Assembly: GCF_032921865.1 (NCBI RefSeq)
Contig: NZ_CP136684.1
Span: 3,383,001-3,447,000, forward strand
DNA: 64,000 nt
Source of the DNA: Thalassospira lucentensis
Lineage (GTDB): Bacteria; Pseudomonadota; Alphaproteobacteria; Rhodospirillales; Thalassospiraceae
Direction: 5' to 3'
The notes beneath the pieces were generated by a model. It made no database searches and was not told the origin of the DNA. It saw nothing but the letters and a program-made list of their open reading frames with translations. Position 1 is the first letter of the stretch. Each line of letters opens with the position of its first letter. Shown here in pieces: positions 34,191 through 42,287 of this stretch. The position numbers and the translations under genes are program-made.

Positions 34191-34221
34191 AATGCTCGTT
34201 CGGTTCATGACGGGCATTTTT
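34191..34221 (+). terminator. Rho-independent terminator after the tRNA-Glu cluster
   Basis: AATGCTCGT (34191-34199) pairs with ACGGGCATT (34210-34218, one G-T pair) and is followed by a T run. Confidence 0.8.
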
Positions 34222-34250
34222 CGTTTTTAGCCAATCAAGCAACTGAAACG

Positions 34251-35621
34251 CTAAAACCCGAAACGATGCTGGCGCGATGTTTTTTTATGCAGGCGATACC
34301 GCCGTGTCAGGCTTTCGCGCAATTGTTCCGCCGTCGGCCGCGGGATTTGCGGGATCAGGCGGGCCGGGGGCAGGGTGCTTTCGCCGTTATCCTCGGTCAG
34401 TTCGACGGGTGCGGTTTCTTCGGCTTCGCCAAACAGATCGGCAGGGTCGGCTGTATCAGCCGGAAAAAGATCGGCAACGCCAACACCCAACAGGCGATAA
34501 CGCGTGCCATCAACTTCCTTTTTCAAAAGCGTCAGGGCGGTTTCAAGGATCAGATCCTCGCGCAATGTCGGGTAGGTCAGGCGCATGTTGCGCGTCCGCG
34601 TTTTGAAATCGGCTGATTTCAGTTTTAGGACAACGGTATGGCCCGCGATTTCCTTGCGTGCGAGGTCACTGGCAACACGTGCCGTCAGGCGTTTGGCGAT
34701 ATCGACCAGTTCATCGAGGTCGGAAATGTCTTCGTTAAACGTGGTTTCCGATGACAGGCTTTTACGTTCGCTGCTTTGTTCGACCCGGCGATTGTCCTGC
34801 CCGCGAGAAAAATGGAAGAACCGTTTGCCAATGCTGCCGTAACGGCCCTGCAAGGCATGTATATCAAGTTCCTGCATCTGTCCGATGGTGGTGATGCCAT
34901 CGTCGCGCAGCTTGCGCTCCATCGCCGGTCCAACGCCCCACATCATGCGTACCGGTTTATCGGCAAGGAACGATACGGCTTCTGCCGCGCCGATCATTGA
35001 AAAACCGAACGGTTTATTGAGGTCTGATGCGATCTTGGCCAGAAACTTGTTGTAGGAAAGCCCGATGGAAACCGTGATGCCGACATCGCGCCGGATTTGC
35101 GCCTGAAGTTCGATCAGGCATTCGGCGGCTGTTTTGCCATGCGCTTCTTGCGCGTTGGTCAGATCAAGAAACGCCTCGTCAATTGAAAGCGGTTCAATGT
35201 CCGGGGTTATGGCACGCATCATGTCACGTACCCGGTATCCCTCGCGTTGATATTTCGCCATGTCGGGTTTCAGGAAAACGCCATTCGGACATAATTCCCG
35301 CGCCTTGAAGGCGGGCATCGCGGATCGCACGCCGAATTTGCGTGCAACATAACAACAGGTGGAAACAACCCCGCGATGTCCGCCGCCAATGATGACGGGC
35401 TGATCAATCAGTTCAGGCCGGTCGCGCTTTTCGATAGAGGCATAAAAGGCATCGCAATCCAGATGGCCGATCAGAAGATCGGGCAACTCCGCATGCGCAA
35501 TCCCGCGTTTTCCCCCACAGACCGGGCAGGGTACATAGGCCCCTTGGCCGCTTTTGGCAAGCGGACGGTCTGCGTGGAAGCGCCATTTGTGATGGCAATC
35601 GGGGCAAAGCGCATAGATCAT
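34251..35621 (-). CDS. dinB: DNA polymerase IV with N-terminal zinc-ribbon extension
   Basis: This Y-family polymerase carries out translesion synthesis. The 456-residue protein has the catalytic motifs LDCDAFYASIEKRD and PLSIDEAFLDL, and the helix-hairpin-helix segment WGVGPAMERKLRDDGI. The first 45 residues are an addition ahead of the polymerase domain with CPDC and CPVC pairs, a likely zinc ribbon. A near-SOS box ends 9 bp before the start codon, consistent with LexA control. Length is about 100 residues above E. coli DinB, shared between the N-terminal ribbon and a C-terminal tail. Confidence 0.94.
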   Translation of the reverse strand: MIYALCPDCHHKWRFHADRPLAKSGQGAYVPCPVCGGKRGIAHAELPDLLIGHLDCDAFYASIEKRDRPELIDQPVIIGGGHRGVVSTCCYVARKFGVRSAMPAFKARELCPNGVFLKPDMAKYQREGYRVRDMMRAITPDIEPLSIDEAFLDLTNAQEAHGKTAAECLIELQAQIRRDVGITVSIGLSYNKFLAKIASDLNKPFGFSMIGAAEAVSFLADKPVRMMWGVGPAMERKLRDDGITTIGQMQELDIHALQGRYGSIGKRFFHFSRGQDNRRVEQSSERKSLSSETTFNEDISDLDELVDIAKRLTARVASDLARKEIAGHTVVLKLKSADFKTRTRNMRLTYPTLREDLILETALTLLKKEVDGTRYRLLGVGVADLFPADTADPADLFGEAEETAPVELTEDNGESTLPPARLIPQIPRPTAEQLRESLTRRYRLHKKTSRQHRFGF

Positions 35622-35629
35622 GCCTATTT

Positions 35630-35644
35630 GTACCGCTTTTGTTC
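35630..35644 (-). promoter_or_regulatory. Candidate LexA (SOS) box upstream of dinB
   Basis: On the reverse strand GAAC-N7-GTAC lies just ahead of the dinB ATG. The alphaproteobacterial LexA box is GTTC-N7-GTTC (reverse GAAC-N7-GAAC), so there is one mismatch. Known SOS control of dinB in many bacteria supports it. Confidence 0.45.
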
Positions 35645-35703
35645 CTGTTCTGCCAAGAGGAGAAACACGGGACAGAGCGGTCAGGTGACAGGAATTGTCA
35701 GGA

Positions 35704-36954
35704 TCAGCGTTTCTGGGCGGCGGCCGCGCGTTTGGCCCGGCGCTGGCGGGCGATCATATTGTCGATATAGCGACCCTGGAACAGGGTAATCCCCAGCGAT
35801 TGGCCGAATTTGATTGCGGTCGGACTGTCGCAACGACACAGGATCACGCGCTCCCGACCAGAGTTTTTCACAAGATTGTCCATTTCGGAGTATTTCTTGC
35901 GGATGACGTTGTCGGTCATTTCTTCGCGCCAGGCGACCTTGATGAAATCGGCCTTAAGGCTTTTGCGATCAACAAACGATAGGGCTTCAACAGTCAGGTT
36001 GTCGATCAAAACGCGATAGCCGCGTTCATGGAATTCATCGCGCAGCCGCAAATAGGTTTCGAGGTTCGAAAACAGATCAACCTGATTAAGCTCAAGGATC
36101 ACATTGCCGGGCCATTTTTTGCGGACAACTTCATCAAAGCGCTCGAAGTCACGGGATGTCAGTGTTTCGAGATTAAGGTTGATCGAGAACGAAGTGGCAT
36201 GTGTCTTGAAAGTCCGCTTGCACAGATAGTTCAGCATGCGTTTATCAAGTACTTCGGTCATGTGCTGGAACAGCCAGCGATTTGATGCGAGGTCTATATT
36301 GGGCATTATCGCGTTGCGAAGATCGGCGATCGAGACAAAAAACTCGTCGAAAACCGGATGCAGTTCCTTCGACCCGGCACGGGCAAAGACGCAAACCGGT
36401 TGTTGACGGATATGTTCGGACAGGTCGGCGGAATGAATGGTGTCTTCGAGCTGTGCCAGATTTTCCGCATTGATCGGGCTTAGTGCATCAATCGGTTTTT
36501 GCACCGGACGCAGGTTGTTGCTTTGCTGCAGTTTTTTGGCGCGTTCATCAAGGTGCTGGCAAAGAAGCAGGAATTCCTGAAATTCCGTATTCAGGTTGTA
36601 CCATGTGCAAAAACCGGTTTCTTCGCTTTCGTCCTGGGATAGCGGATCATCGCGAAAAAGATAGCGCAGGGTATCTACAGCCGGCTCGACATCGGCAATC
36701 GATTTGTCTTTCCAAATGAACAGAAGGTCGTTGTTGCTCAGTACGAAAATACGGCCGACATAAAGCTTTACATAGCTTTCGAAAGTATTGGTCGCGACGC
36801 GAATATGATAGTCTCGCCGGTGGAAGGGTTTAAGCCGTGACAAATGAATATGAACAGCGCGGTGCCCGAATTTACGGGTTTCCAGGCGCTGGACATAGTC
36901 AAGCATCAGGTATTCCTGAAGGGCCTGTTGGCCATATTGTTTCGGCTCAATCAA
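35704..36954 (-). CDS. Degenerate EAL-like domain protein with novel N-terminal region
   Basis: The 416-residue protein has a C-terminal half (about residues 240-405) that follows the EAL phosphodiesterase fold: FSINLNLETLTSRDFERF, VILELNQVDLF, GYRVLIDNLT, LKADFIKVAW and LGITLFQGRYID. The EAL metal signature and the DDFG loop are replaced (for example IDNL), so c-di-GMP hydrolysis is unlikely. The N-terminal half (residues 1-160) is not recognised. The C-terminus is rich in Arg and Ala. A c-di-GMP-binding or protein-binding role is possible. It stands alone, between dinB and a SPOR lipoprotein. Confidence 0.72.
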   Translation of the reverse strand: MIEPKQYGQQALQEYLMLDYVQRLETRKFGHRAVHIHLSRLKPFHRRDYHIRVATNTFESYVKLYVGRIFVLSNNDLLFIWKDKSIADVEPAVDTLRYLFRDDPLSQDESEETGFCTWYNLNTEFQEFLLLCQHLDERAKKLQQSNNLRPVQKPIDALSPINAENLAQLEDTIHSADLSEHIRQQPVCVFARAGSKELHPVFDEFFVSIADLRNAIMPNIDLASNRWLFQHMTEVLDKRMLNYLCKRTFKTHATSFSINLNLETLTSRDFERFDEVVRKKWPGNVILELNQVDLFSNLETYLRLRDEFHERGYRVLIDNLTVEALSFVDRKSLKADFIKVAWREEMTDNVIRKKYSEMDNLVKNSGRERVILCRCDSPTAIKFGQSLGITLFQGRYIDNMIARQRRAKRAAAAQKR

Positions 36955-37275
36955 TATTCTTCCCCGACAGAGACAGGATTAATTCCTGATATTGTGAATT
37001 CATACAATGGTATGGAACCATCTATCAAACCATATTGTCCCTGAATGCCGCGTTAACAGGGGGCACCCGGCATATAGTATCTTTTTACAAATTATATTTT
37101 GGACATGTCCTATCGCATAGTTTCCGGGTTTGGAAAATGCTTTTAACGAATTGTTCGCAGCCATCGGGCAGACTGGACCACAATCAGGGAAAAGATTGAT
37201 CTGTGCGCCTTGGACTTGACGACAGGCTGCGAAACATGCTCCCTGAATTGTCTTTAATAATAGGGGGTTGGCACC
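36955..37275. promoter_or_regulatory. 321-bp divergent intergenic region, no gene seen
   Basis: This gap separates the EAL-like gene (leftward) and the SPOR lipoprotein gene (rightward), so it must hold both promoters. TTGTCTTTAATAATAGG precedes the lipoprotein gene. A GGGGG ribosome-site-like run lies about 7 nt before its ATG. I see no RNA gene or strong repeat. Confidence 0.4.
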
Positions 37276-38694
37276 ATGAAGGTATCCGCAATGCGGACCG
37301 GAGACTGGCTGAGGATCGGCGGCAGAAGCCTTGCCGTTATCGGCATGGTTTCATGGGTGTCTGGCTGTGCGCCACTGCTTGATCAGGATTTCTGGGACGA
37401 GGCAACGTCGTTTACCGATGAAAATTACACCGCCAATGGATTGCAACAGTTGGCGACCGGTGATTATGCGTCGGCCGAAAAATTCTTTGACGAGGCGCTG
37501 CGCAAGAATCCCCAGGACGGACATGCACTTTTGTGGCGGTCCGTTTTGTACCAGAACACCAACCGGGCGGATCGGGCACGTGATGGCTATGATACGCTGA
37601 TTGCGATGAACCCGCCCGGAACGGTCTTGATGACAACCGCCAGCGGGACGCAACCGCGCCCGTTGCGGGATGCTGCCGAATTCAATCTCATGCGTCTGCA
37701 GCGTGGCCTTCCAGGTTCGCTTAGCATCAACGACCAGATTGCCACTGCACCGGCCGGACTTGGCACCGCAACCCAACCAATGGTCGCGCAATCAAATGCT
37801 TTGGCTGCAACGCCGATGGTTGCGGGCGCAGGGGCACGCGTGCGCACGGCAGATATGCCTGCTGGTGCGGCATTAAGCGCCGGTGACGAGGCCATTGCAA
37901 AACGGTTTGCGACGATGCGTGATTTGCAGGCCGCAGGTCTTGTCACACCAGAAGAATATTCGGCTCGCCGTTCGGCCAATTTGGGTGCACTTCTGCCAAT
38001 GAGCCAGCCGGCACCGTCGGCCTTTCTGGATAACCCGCCCCCCGACAGCGCACAGGTCGAGCAGCGTTTGAACCAGCTGAACCGTGCGCTTCAGATTGGT
38101 GCCATCACGGTGCAGGAACATGTTAACGAGCGCACGACAATTCTTGATGCACTTCTGCCTGCGCAGCCACGCCAGCGTGCAACACCGCCCCCGGCGCCAC
38201 AGGGGTTGATGGATGCCGCCCGCCAGATCGCGCGGATCGAGGATTTGTCGCAGATGAAACTGGTAACGCCCGATGAATTCAAGCGCGAGCGCGATGCCAT
38301 CGAGGCCGCAATAGTTGAACCGGCGCAGGCAAATGTTACGACGCTGAGCTCCGGTGAACCGGTTCGTCGTGTTGCGACGGGTGAAAGTCGCGCGGTCCAG
38401 TCCGGCGGCGAGATGGCGGCTGCACCGAAGGCGGCAAGTTCGTTAGCTGCAACCGCAGGCGGCAAAAGCGTGCATCTGGCATCTTATCGCAGTCAGGCAC
38501 AGGCTGAACGCGGCTGGCAAATTCTGACGCAACGCTATACCCAGCTTGCATCGCTTCAGCATGGTGTGACACAGGCAACCATTCCGGGCAAGGGCACCTA
38601 TTTCCGACTGATGGCAACCGGGCTTAGCGATAGTTCCGCCAGTTCGATTTGTGCAGAACTGAAACGTAGCGGGCAGTTCTGCGAGGTTAAATAA
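37276..38694 (+). CDS. SPOR-domain lipoprotein with TPR-like repeats
   Basis: The 472-residue protein has a signal peptide with lipobox VSGC (Cys at about residue 35). A TPR-like segment follows (NGLQQLATGDYASAEKFFDEAL, then ALLWRSVLYQNTNRADRARDGY, residues 57-110). Two weakly similar helical blocks (MRDLQAAGLVTPEEYSARR and IEDLSQMKLVTPDEFKRER) resemble SHOCT-like helices. The C-terminus is a SPOR domain (VHLASYRSQAQAERGWQIL, residues about 398-472). SPOR domains bind denuded glycan strands at division sites, so a cell-envelope role is likely. Confidence 0.82.
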   Translation: MKVSAMRTGDWLRIGGRSLAVIGMVSWVSGCAPLLDQDFWDEATSFTDENYTANGLQQLATGDYASAEKFFDEALRKNPQDGHALLWRSVLYQNTNRADRARDGYDTLIAMNPPGTVLMTTASGTQPRPLRDAAEFNLMRLQRGLPGSLSINDQIATAPAGLGTATQPMVAQSNALAATPMVAGAGARVRTADMPAGAALSAGDEAIAKRFATMRDLQAAGLVTPEEYSARRSANLGALLPMSQPAPSAFLDNPPPDSAQVEQRLNQLNRALQIGAITVQEHVNERTTILDALLPAQPRQRATPPPAPQGLMDAARQIARIEDLSQMKLVTPDEFKRERDAIEAAIVEPAQANVTTLSSGEPVRRVATGESRAVQSGGEMAAAPKAASSLAATAGGKSVHLASYRSQAQAERGWQILTQRYTQLASLQHGVTQATIPGKGTYFRLMATGLSDSSASSICAELKRSGQFCEVK

Positions 38695-38793
38695 CCATAC
38701 TTTGAAGGCCGGATGTTTATGGCAGCATATTACCCGGCCTTTGATCTGAACCGGCTATTTACTGCCGGTTTTCCGATTGACCGGACATCCGAC

Positions 38794-39534
38794 ATGATCC
38801 TGATTTTCAGCGATTTTGGTGTAACGGGCCCTTATAGTGGGGCCATGCGCGCGGTTGTTCATCGCGAGGCGCCTGATGTAACGGTTTGCGATCTGATGGT
38901 GGATGCACCGGATCGCAATCCCAAGGCTTCGGCGTATCTTCTGGCGGCACTCTCACGCGAATTTCATCCCGGCGACGTTGTTCTTTGTGTTGTTGATCCC
39001 GGTGTTGGCAGCCAACGGCGCGGCCTTGTTGTTGAATGTGACGGTGTATTATTTGTCGGGCCGGATAACGGGTTATTTGAGATCCTGATCCGGCGGGCCG
39101 GGAAATGTCGTGTCAAAGTTATCAACTGGTATCCTGCTAACGCATCGGCCAGCTTTCACGGACGCGATATTTTTGCCCCGGTCGCCTGTATGATTGCGAA
39201 GGGCGAGCCGGTCGCGCTAGCCGATATTGATCCAGCACAGCGCTATGTTCCTGCACAGAGCTGGCCTGACGAACTTTCGGAAATCATTTATGTCGACACA
39301 TACGGTAACCTGATGACTGGGCTTGTTGCCGCACCGGGCTGGCAGAATCGTAACCTGTCGCTTCTTATTAACGGGCAGCTACTTTCGCCCGCACGGACGT
39401 TTTCAGATGTTGAACTTGGACATGGATTTCATTATCGCAATTCAATCGGGCTTTGCGAAATTGCCGTGAATTGCGGTCGGGCGGATCAGGTTTTCGGCGC
39501 AGAGATTGGTACAGCGGTTTTCATCAGAGATTAG
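38794..39534 (+). CDS. SAM hydroxide adenosyltransferase (SAM hydrolase family, DUF62)
   Basis: Family members cleave S-adenosylmethionine with water to adenosine and methionine. The 246-residue protein from ATG 38794 begins MILIFSDFGVTGPYSGAM, the family N-terminus, and has VVDPGVGSQRRGLVVE, FVGPDNGLFEIL, SFHGRDIFAPVA and YVDTYGNLMTG. The frame extends to ATG 38713, with a GAAGG nearby, adding 27 residues without a signal-like character; that longer form is possible. It follows the SPOR lipoprotein gene closely and could share its transcript. Confidence 0.87.
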   Translation: MILIFSDFGVTGPYSGAMRAVVHREAPDVTVCDLMVDAPDRNPKASAYLLAALSREFHPGDVVLCVVDPGVGSQRRGLVVECDGVLFVGPDNGLFEILIRRAGKCRVKVINWYPANASASFHGRDIFAPVACMIAKGEPVALADIDPAQRYVPAQSWPDELSEIIYVDTYGNLMTGLVAAPGWQNRNLSLLINGQLLSPARTFSDVELGHGFHYRNSIGLCEIAVNCGRADQVFGAEIGTAVFIRD

Positions 39535-39638
39535 AAATAGAACGAGGACAATTGGCTTGTCCGAAATGAGTGTTATATTTCAACCTGATTGATGCATTCC
39601 AGCTGGCGATGGCCGCAGATAGATGTGAAGGGCAGTGA

Positions 39639-40463
39639 ATGGCAATTGACGTCAAGTTCTGGGGAGTTCGCGGAAGCATTGCCTGTCCGTCGCCCGATCA
39701 TGTTGTTTATGGCGGCAATACCAGCTGTGTCGAAATGCGGATCGGAGATCAGACACTGATCTTTGATGCGGGTACCGGTATTCGAAACCTTGGCAAGGAT
39801 CTGATCCGGCGCAAGGTCACAGAGGCCAGCATTTATCTGACTCACACCCACTGGGATCATATCAATGGCTTTCCCTTCTTTGTCCCGGCTTATAATCCGG
39901 TCGCACGGTTCCATGTTCTGGCAGGGCACCTGACGGAGCAGGGCGGGGTTGAGCGCGTGTTTTCGGCCCAGATGGCTGACCCGACATTTCCGGTACCGTT
40001 ATCGGCAATGAAGTCAAAGCTGACATTCGAAGATTTTCCGGTTGGCTCTGTCCTTAACCCGGCCGACGGGATTGTGATACGGACAGCACCATTGCGCCAC
40101 CCGAATGGTGCTACAGCTTATCGGGTCGAATATGCTGGCAAGTCGGTTTGCTATGTTACCGATACCGAACATGTCCCCGATCAACCTGATGAGGTGATCC
40201 TGGACTTTATCCAGAATGCCGATCTGGTGATCTATGACAGTACTTACACCGACGAAGAGTTTCCGGCCAAAGTCGGGTGGGGGCATTCAACCTGGCAGGA
40301 AGGTGTTCGGCTATGCCGTGCGGCAAATGCCAAACGCCTTGCCCTTTTCCATCATGATCCCGATCACAATGATGGGGCAATGACCGTGATCGAGCAAAAA
40401 GCACGTTCCCAATGGTCAAATACCTTTGCCGCGCGCGATGAAATGGTTGTTGTGATCGAATAG
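39639..40463 (+). CDS. MBL-fold metallo-hydrolase
   Basis: The 274-residue protein opens with VKFWGVRGSIACP and has the metal motif LTHTHWDHINGFPFF (HxHxDH), then RHPNGATAYRVEYAGKSVCYVTDTE and LFHHDPDHND. These are typical of a beta-lactamase-fold group related to RNase Z/PhnP-like and phosphodiesterase-like proteins. The substrate is unknown. A cyclic-nucleotide or RNA phosphodiester substrate is one possibility. It converges with motB, with 21 bp between the stops. Confidence 0.85.
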   Translation: MAIDVKFWGVRGSIACPSPDHVVYGGNTSCVEMRIGDQTLIFDAGTGIRNLGKDLIRRKVTEASIYLTHTHWDHINGFPFFVPAYNPVARFHVLAGHLTEQGGVERVFSAQMADPTFPVPLSAMKSKLTFEDFPVGSVLNPADGIVIRTAPLRHPNGATAYRVEYAGKSVCYVTDTEHVPDQPDEVILDFIQNADLVIYDSTYTDEEFPAKVGWGHSTWQEGVRLCRAANAKRLALFHHDPDHNDGAMTVIEQKARSQWSNTFAARDEMVVVIE

Positions 40464-40484
40464 GGGAAGCTTGGCCACAAACGG

Positions 40485-41180
40485 TCAGAAGACGCGCGAA
40501 TATTTCGGGAATACGCGGATATCAATGCGCCGGTTTGCTTCGCGGTTTTCCTCGATCGGATTGCCGTCGTCATCACGGTTTGGCAATTTCGGCTTGGTAT
40601 CGCCATAGGAAATTGCCCGCATGCGATCACTTTCAGGATCAACCCCGACGGCGGTTAGAAAACGGACAACGGCAATGGCCCGCCCGGCTGCCAGTTCCCA
40701 GTTTGACGGGAAGCGTGGTGTGCTAATCGGGCTGTCATCGGTATGCCCGGTGACCTCGATCTGAAAGCCAAGGTATCGGGGTTCCTTTAAAAGATCACCG
40801 ACATCCTTCAGGAAAAGTACGGCATCCTGTGTCAGATTGGCCGAACCGGGATGAAAGAATGAACCGCCGCCAAGTTCCATCAGGATACCTTCATCATCTG
40901 TCGAAACATTGACAGCACTGTCCATAGACATATTGAAGACGACATCCTTCAGGTCGGTTTCAAGGACCTGGGTCGGGCGCACAATATCGCGCTTGCCGAT
41001 CTGTTCTGCGATACCGGACTGGACCTTTTCAAACAGCGGAATTTCAACTTTTGAAAAGCTGACCAGCATGACAAAGAATGCCATCAGAAGCGTGATTGCG
41101 TCCGCATAGGTCGCCATCCAGTCTTCGTCGACCGGTTCGTCCTTGCGTTGCCCCATGGGTGACTTGCGCCGGGCCATCAT
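40485..41180 (-). CDS. motB: MotB/PomB-like flagellar stator protein
   Basis: The 231-residue protein has one N-terminal transmembrane helix with the ion-binding Asp in WMATYADAITLLMAFFVML. A plug-like segment precedes a C-terminal OmpA peptidoglycan-binding domain (QIEVTGHTDDSPIS, NWELAAGRAIAVVRFL, NREANRRIDIRVFP). It anchors the stator to the cell wall. It lies 32 bp downstream of the motA-like gene on the same strand. The ADAITLLMAFF pattern is closer to PomB than to E. coli MotB, so sodium coupling is possible but unproven. Confidence 0.9.
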   Translation of the reverse strand: MMARRKSPMGQRKDEPVDEDWMATYADAITLLMAFFVMLVSFSKVEIPLFEKVQSGIAEQIGKRDIVRPTQVLETDLKDVVFNMSMDSAVNVSTDDEGILMELGGGSFFHPGSANLTQDAVLFLKDVGDLLKEPRYLGFQIEVTGHTDDSPISTPRFPSNWELAAGRAIAVVRFLTAVGVDPESDRMRAISYGDTKPKLPNRDDDGNPIEENREANRRIDIRVFPKYSRVF

Positions 41181-41212
41181 GGCCTCCTGTCTTCAAAAAT
41201 ATCTTGCCGCTG

Positions 41213-42007
41213 CTATTTGGCAGACTTGTCGATATTGAAATGGATTGCCGGATCAAGGAACGAATTCATTTTGTCCTGGATCGCGCGCGGTCCCTTGCGA
41301 TCAGCCAGCATGATCAGGCCTTCTGCAATCAGATAATTGCGAAACCGCATGATTTCTTCACGCTGCTGGATTTTGCTGGCGGCCGGCATGAAAAAGAACC
41401 GGGCGGCAACGATCCCGTAAAGCGTCGTGATCAGCGCAATCGCAAGACCCGCACCAAGCTGTGTTGGGTCGTCAGCCATTTTATCAAGCATGATCACCAG
41501 ACCAACCAATGTCCCGATCATGCCAAATGCCGGTGCGGCACCTGCCATGTTTTTCAGGATGGAAACCGGCACCAGATTACGGTTGAACGCGTTTTCAATC
41601 GCATTATGAAGCATTTCGGCGGTTTCATCACCGTTATATCCGGTGATCACGACTTCCATCGCCCAACCCAGGAACGGCTCATCCTTGCCGACACGCTGTG
41701 CTTCCTGTTCCAGCGCGTTGATGCCTTTTTTCTGAAGCAGATAGCCCCATTTGACCACGCGGCCGACTTCGCCGGTCAGTTGGCCACGGCCCATTTGCGG
41801 TGCCCGAAAGATTTTAAAGATAAGTTTCAGCGCGAGCAGAACATAGCGCGCTTCATAGGCAATAAAGGTCGCTGCCAATGTGCCGCCGATAACCATCAAC
41901 GCACTCGACAGGCTTATGAAAACAAAATAGTTGTCGGTCGAAATGAAAATTGAGCCAATGAATAGCCCCAGTCCGACCATAATCCCCAAAATTGTCGTAA
42001 ACGACAT
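41213..42007 (-). CDS. motA: MotA/PomA-like flagellar stator channel
   Basis: The 264-residue inner-membrane protein has four hydrophobic segments: LGIMVGLGLFIGSIFI, YFVFISLSSALMVIGGTLAA, AAPAFGMIGTLVGLVIML and LGAGLAIALITTLYGIVAA. The charged cytoplasmic loop between the second and third is typical of MotA. The APAFGMIGTLVGL signature is conserved in MotA/PomA. It pairs with motB to form the torque-generating stator. No other flagellar genes are in the window, as is common for separately encoded stators. Confidence 0.92.
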   Translation of the reverse strand: MSFTTILGIMVGLGLFIGSIFISTDNYFVFISLSSALMVIGGTLAATFIAYEARYVLLALKLIFKIFRAPQMGRGQLTGEVGRVVKWGYLLQKKGINALEQEAQRVGKDEPFLGWAMEVVITGYNGDETAEMLHNAIENAFNRNLVPVSILKNMAGAAPAFGMIGTLVGLVIMLDKMADDPTQLGAGLAIALITTLYGIVAARFFFMPAASKIQQREEIMRFRNYLIAEGLIMLADRKGPRAIQDKMNSFLDPAIHFNIDKSAK

Positions 42008-42214
42008 CGTTTTTTATTTTCTCCAAGCGTGAACCGCTCGAATACCCCCAACCCATTTAGAACTTTAAAGAGTTGAACCTCTTTTTTTTACAGAATAGAC
42101 ATATAAGCCGTTGCCGTCAGGTTAAAATTCGTGCCAAGCCGTTCACGGAAGCCATATTTTTTCATAACATGCTGTAACCATTTAATTTTGTCCTTCCTGC
42201 AGTCATTACAAGGT

Positions 42215-42257
42215 GCAAAAAACACAAACCCCGCAACCGTACGGGACGGCGCGGGGT
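42215..42257 (-). terminator. Rho-independent terminator after the haem chemoreceptor gene
   Basis: ACCCCGC (42228-42234) pairs with GCGGGGT (42251-42257). On the reverse strand it is followed by TTTGTGTTTTTTG. It ends the chemoreceptor transcript before motA begins. Confidence 0.8.
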
Positions 42258-42287
42258 GTATGGCTTGGATTGAAGTGTATTTTGTGT

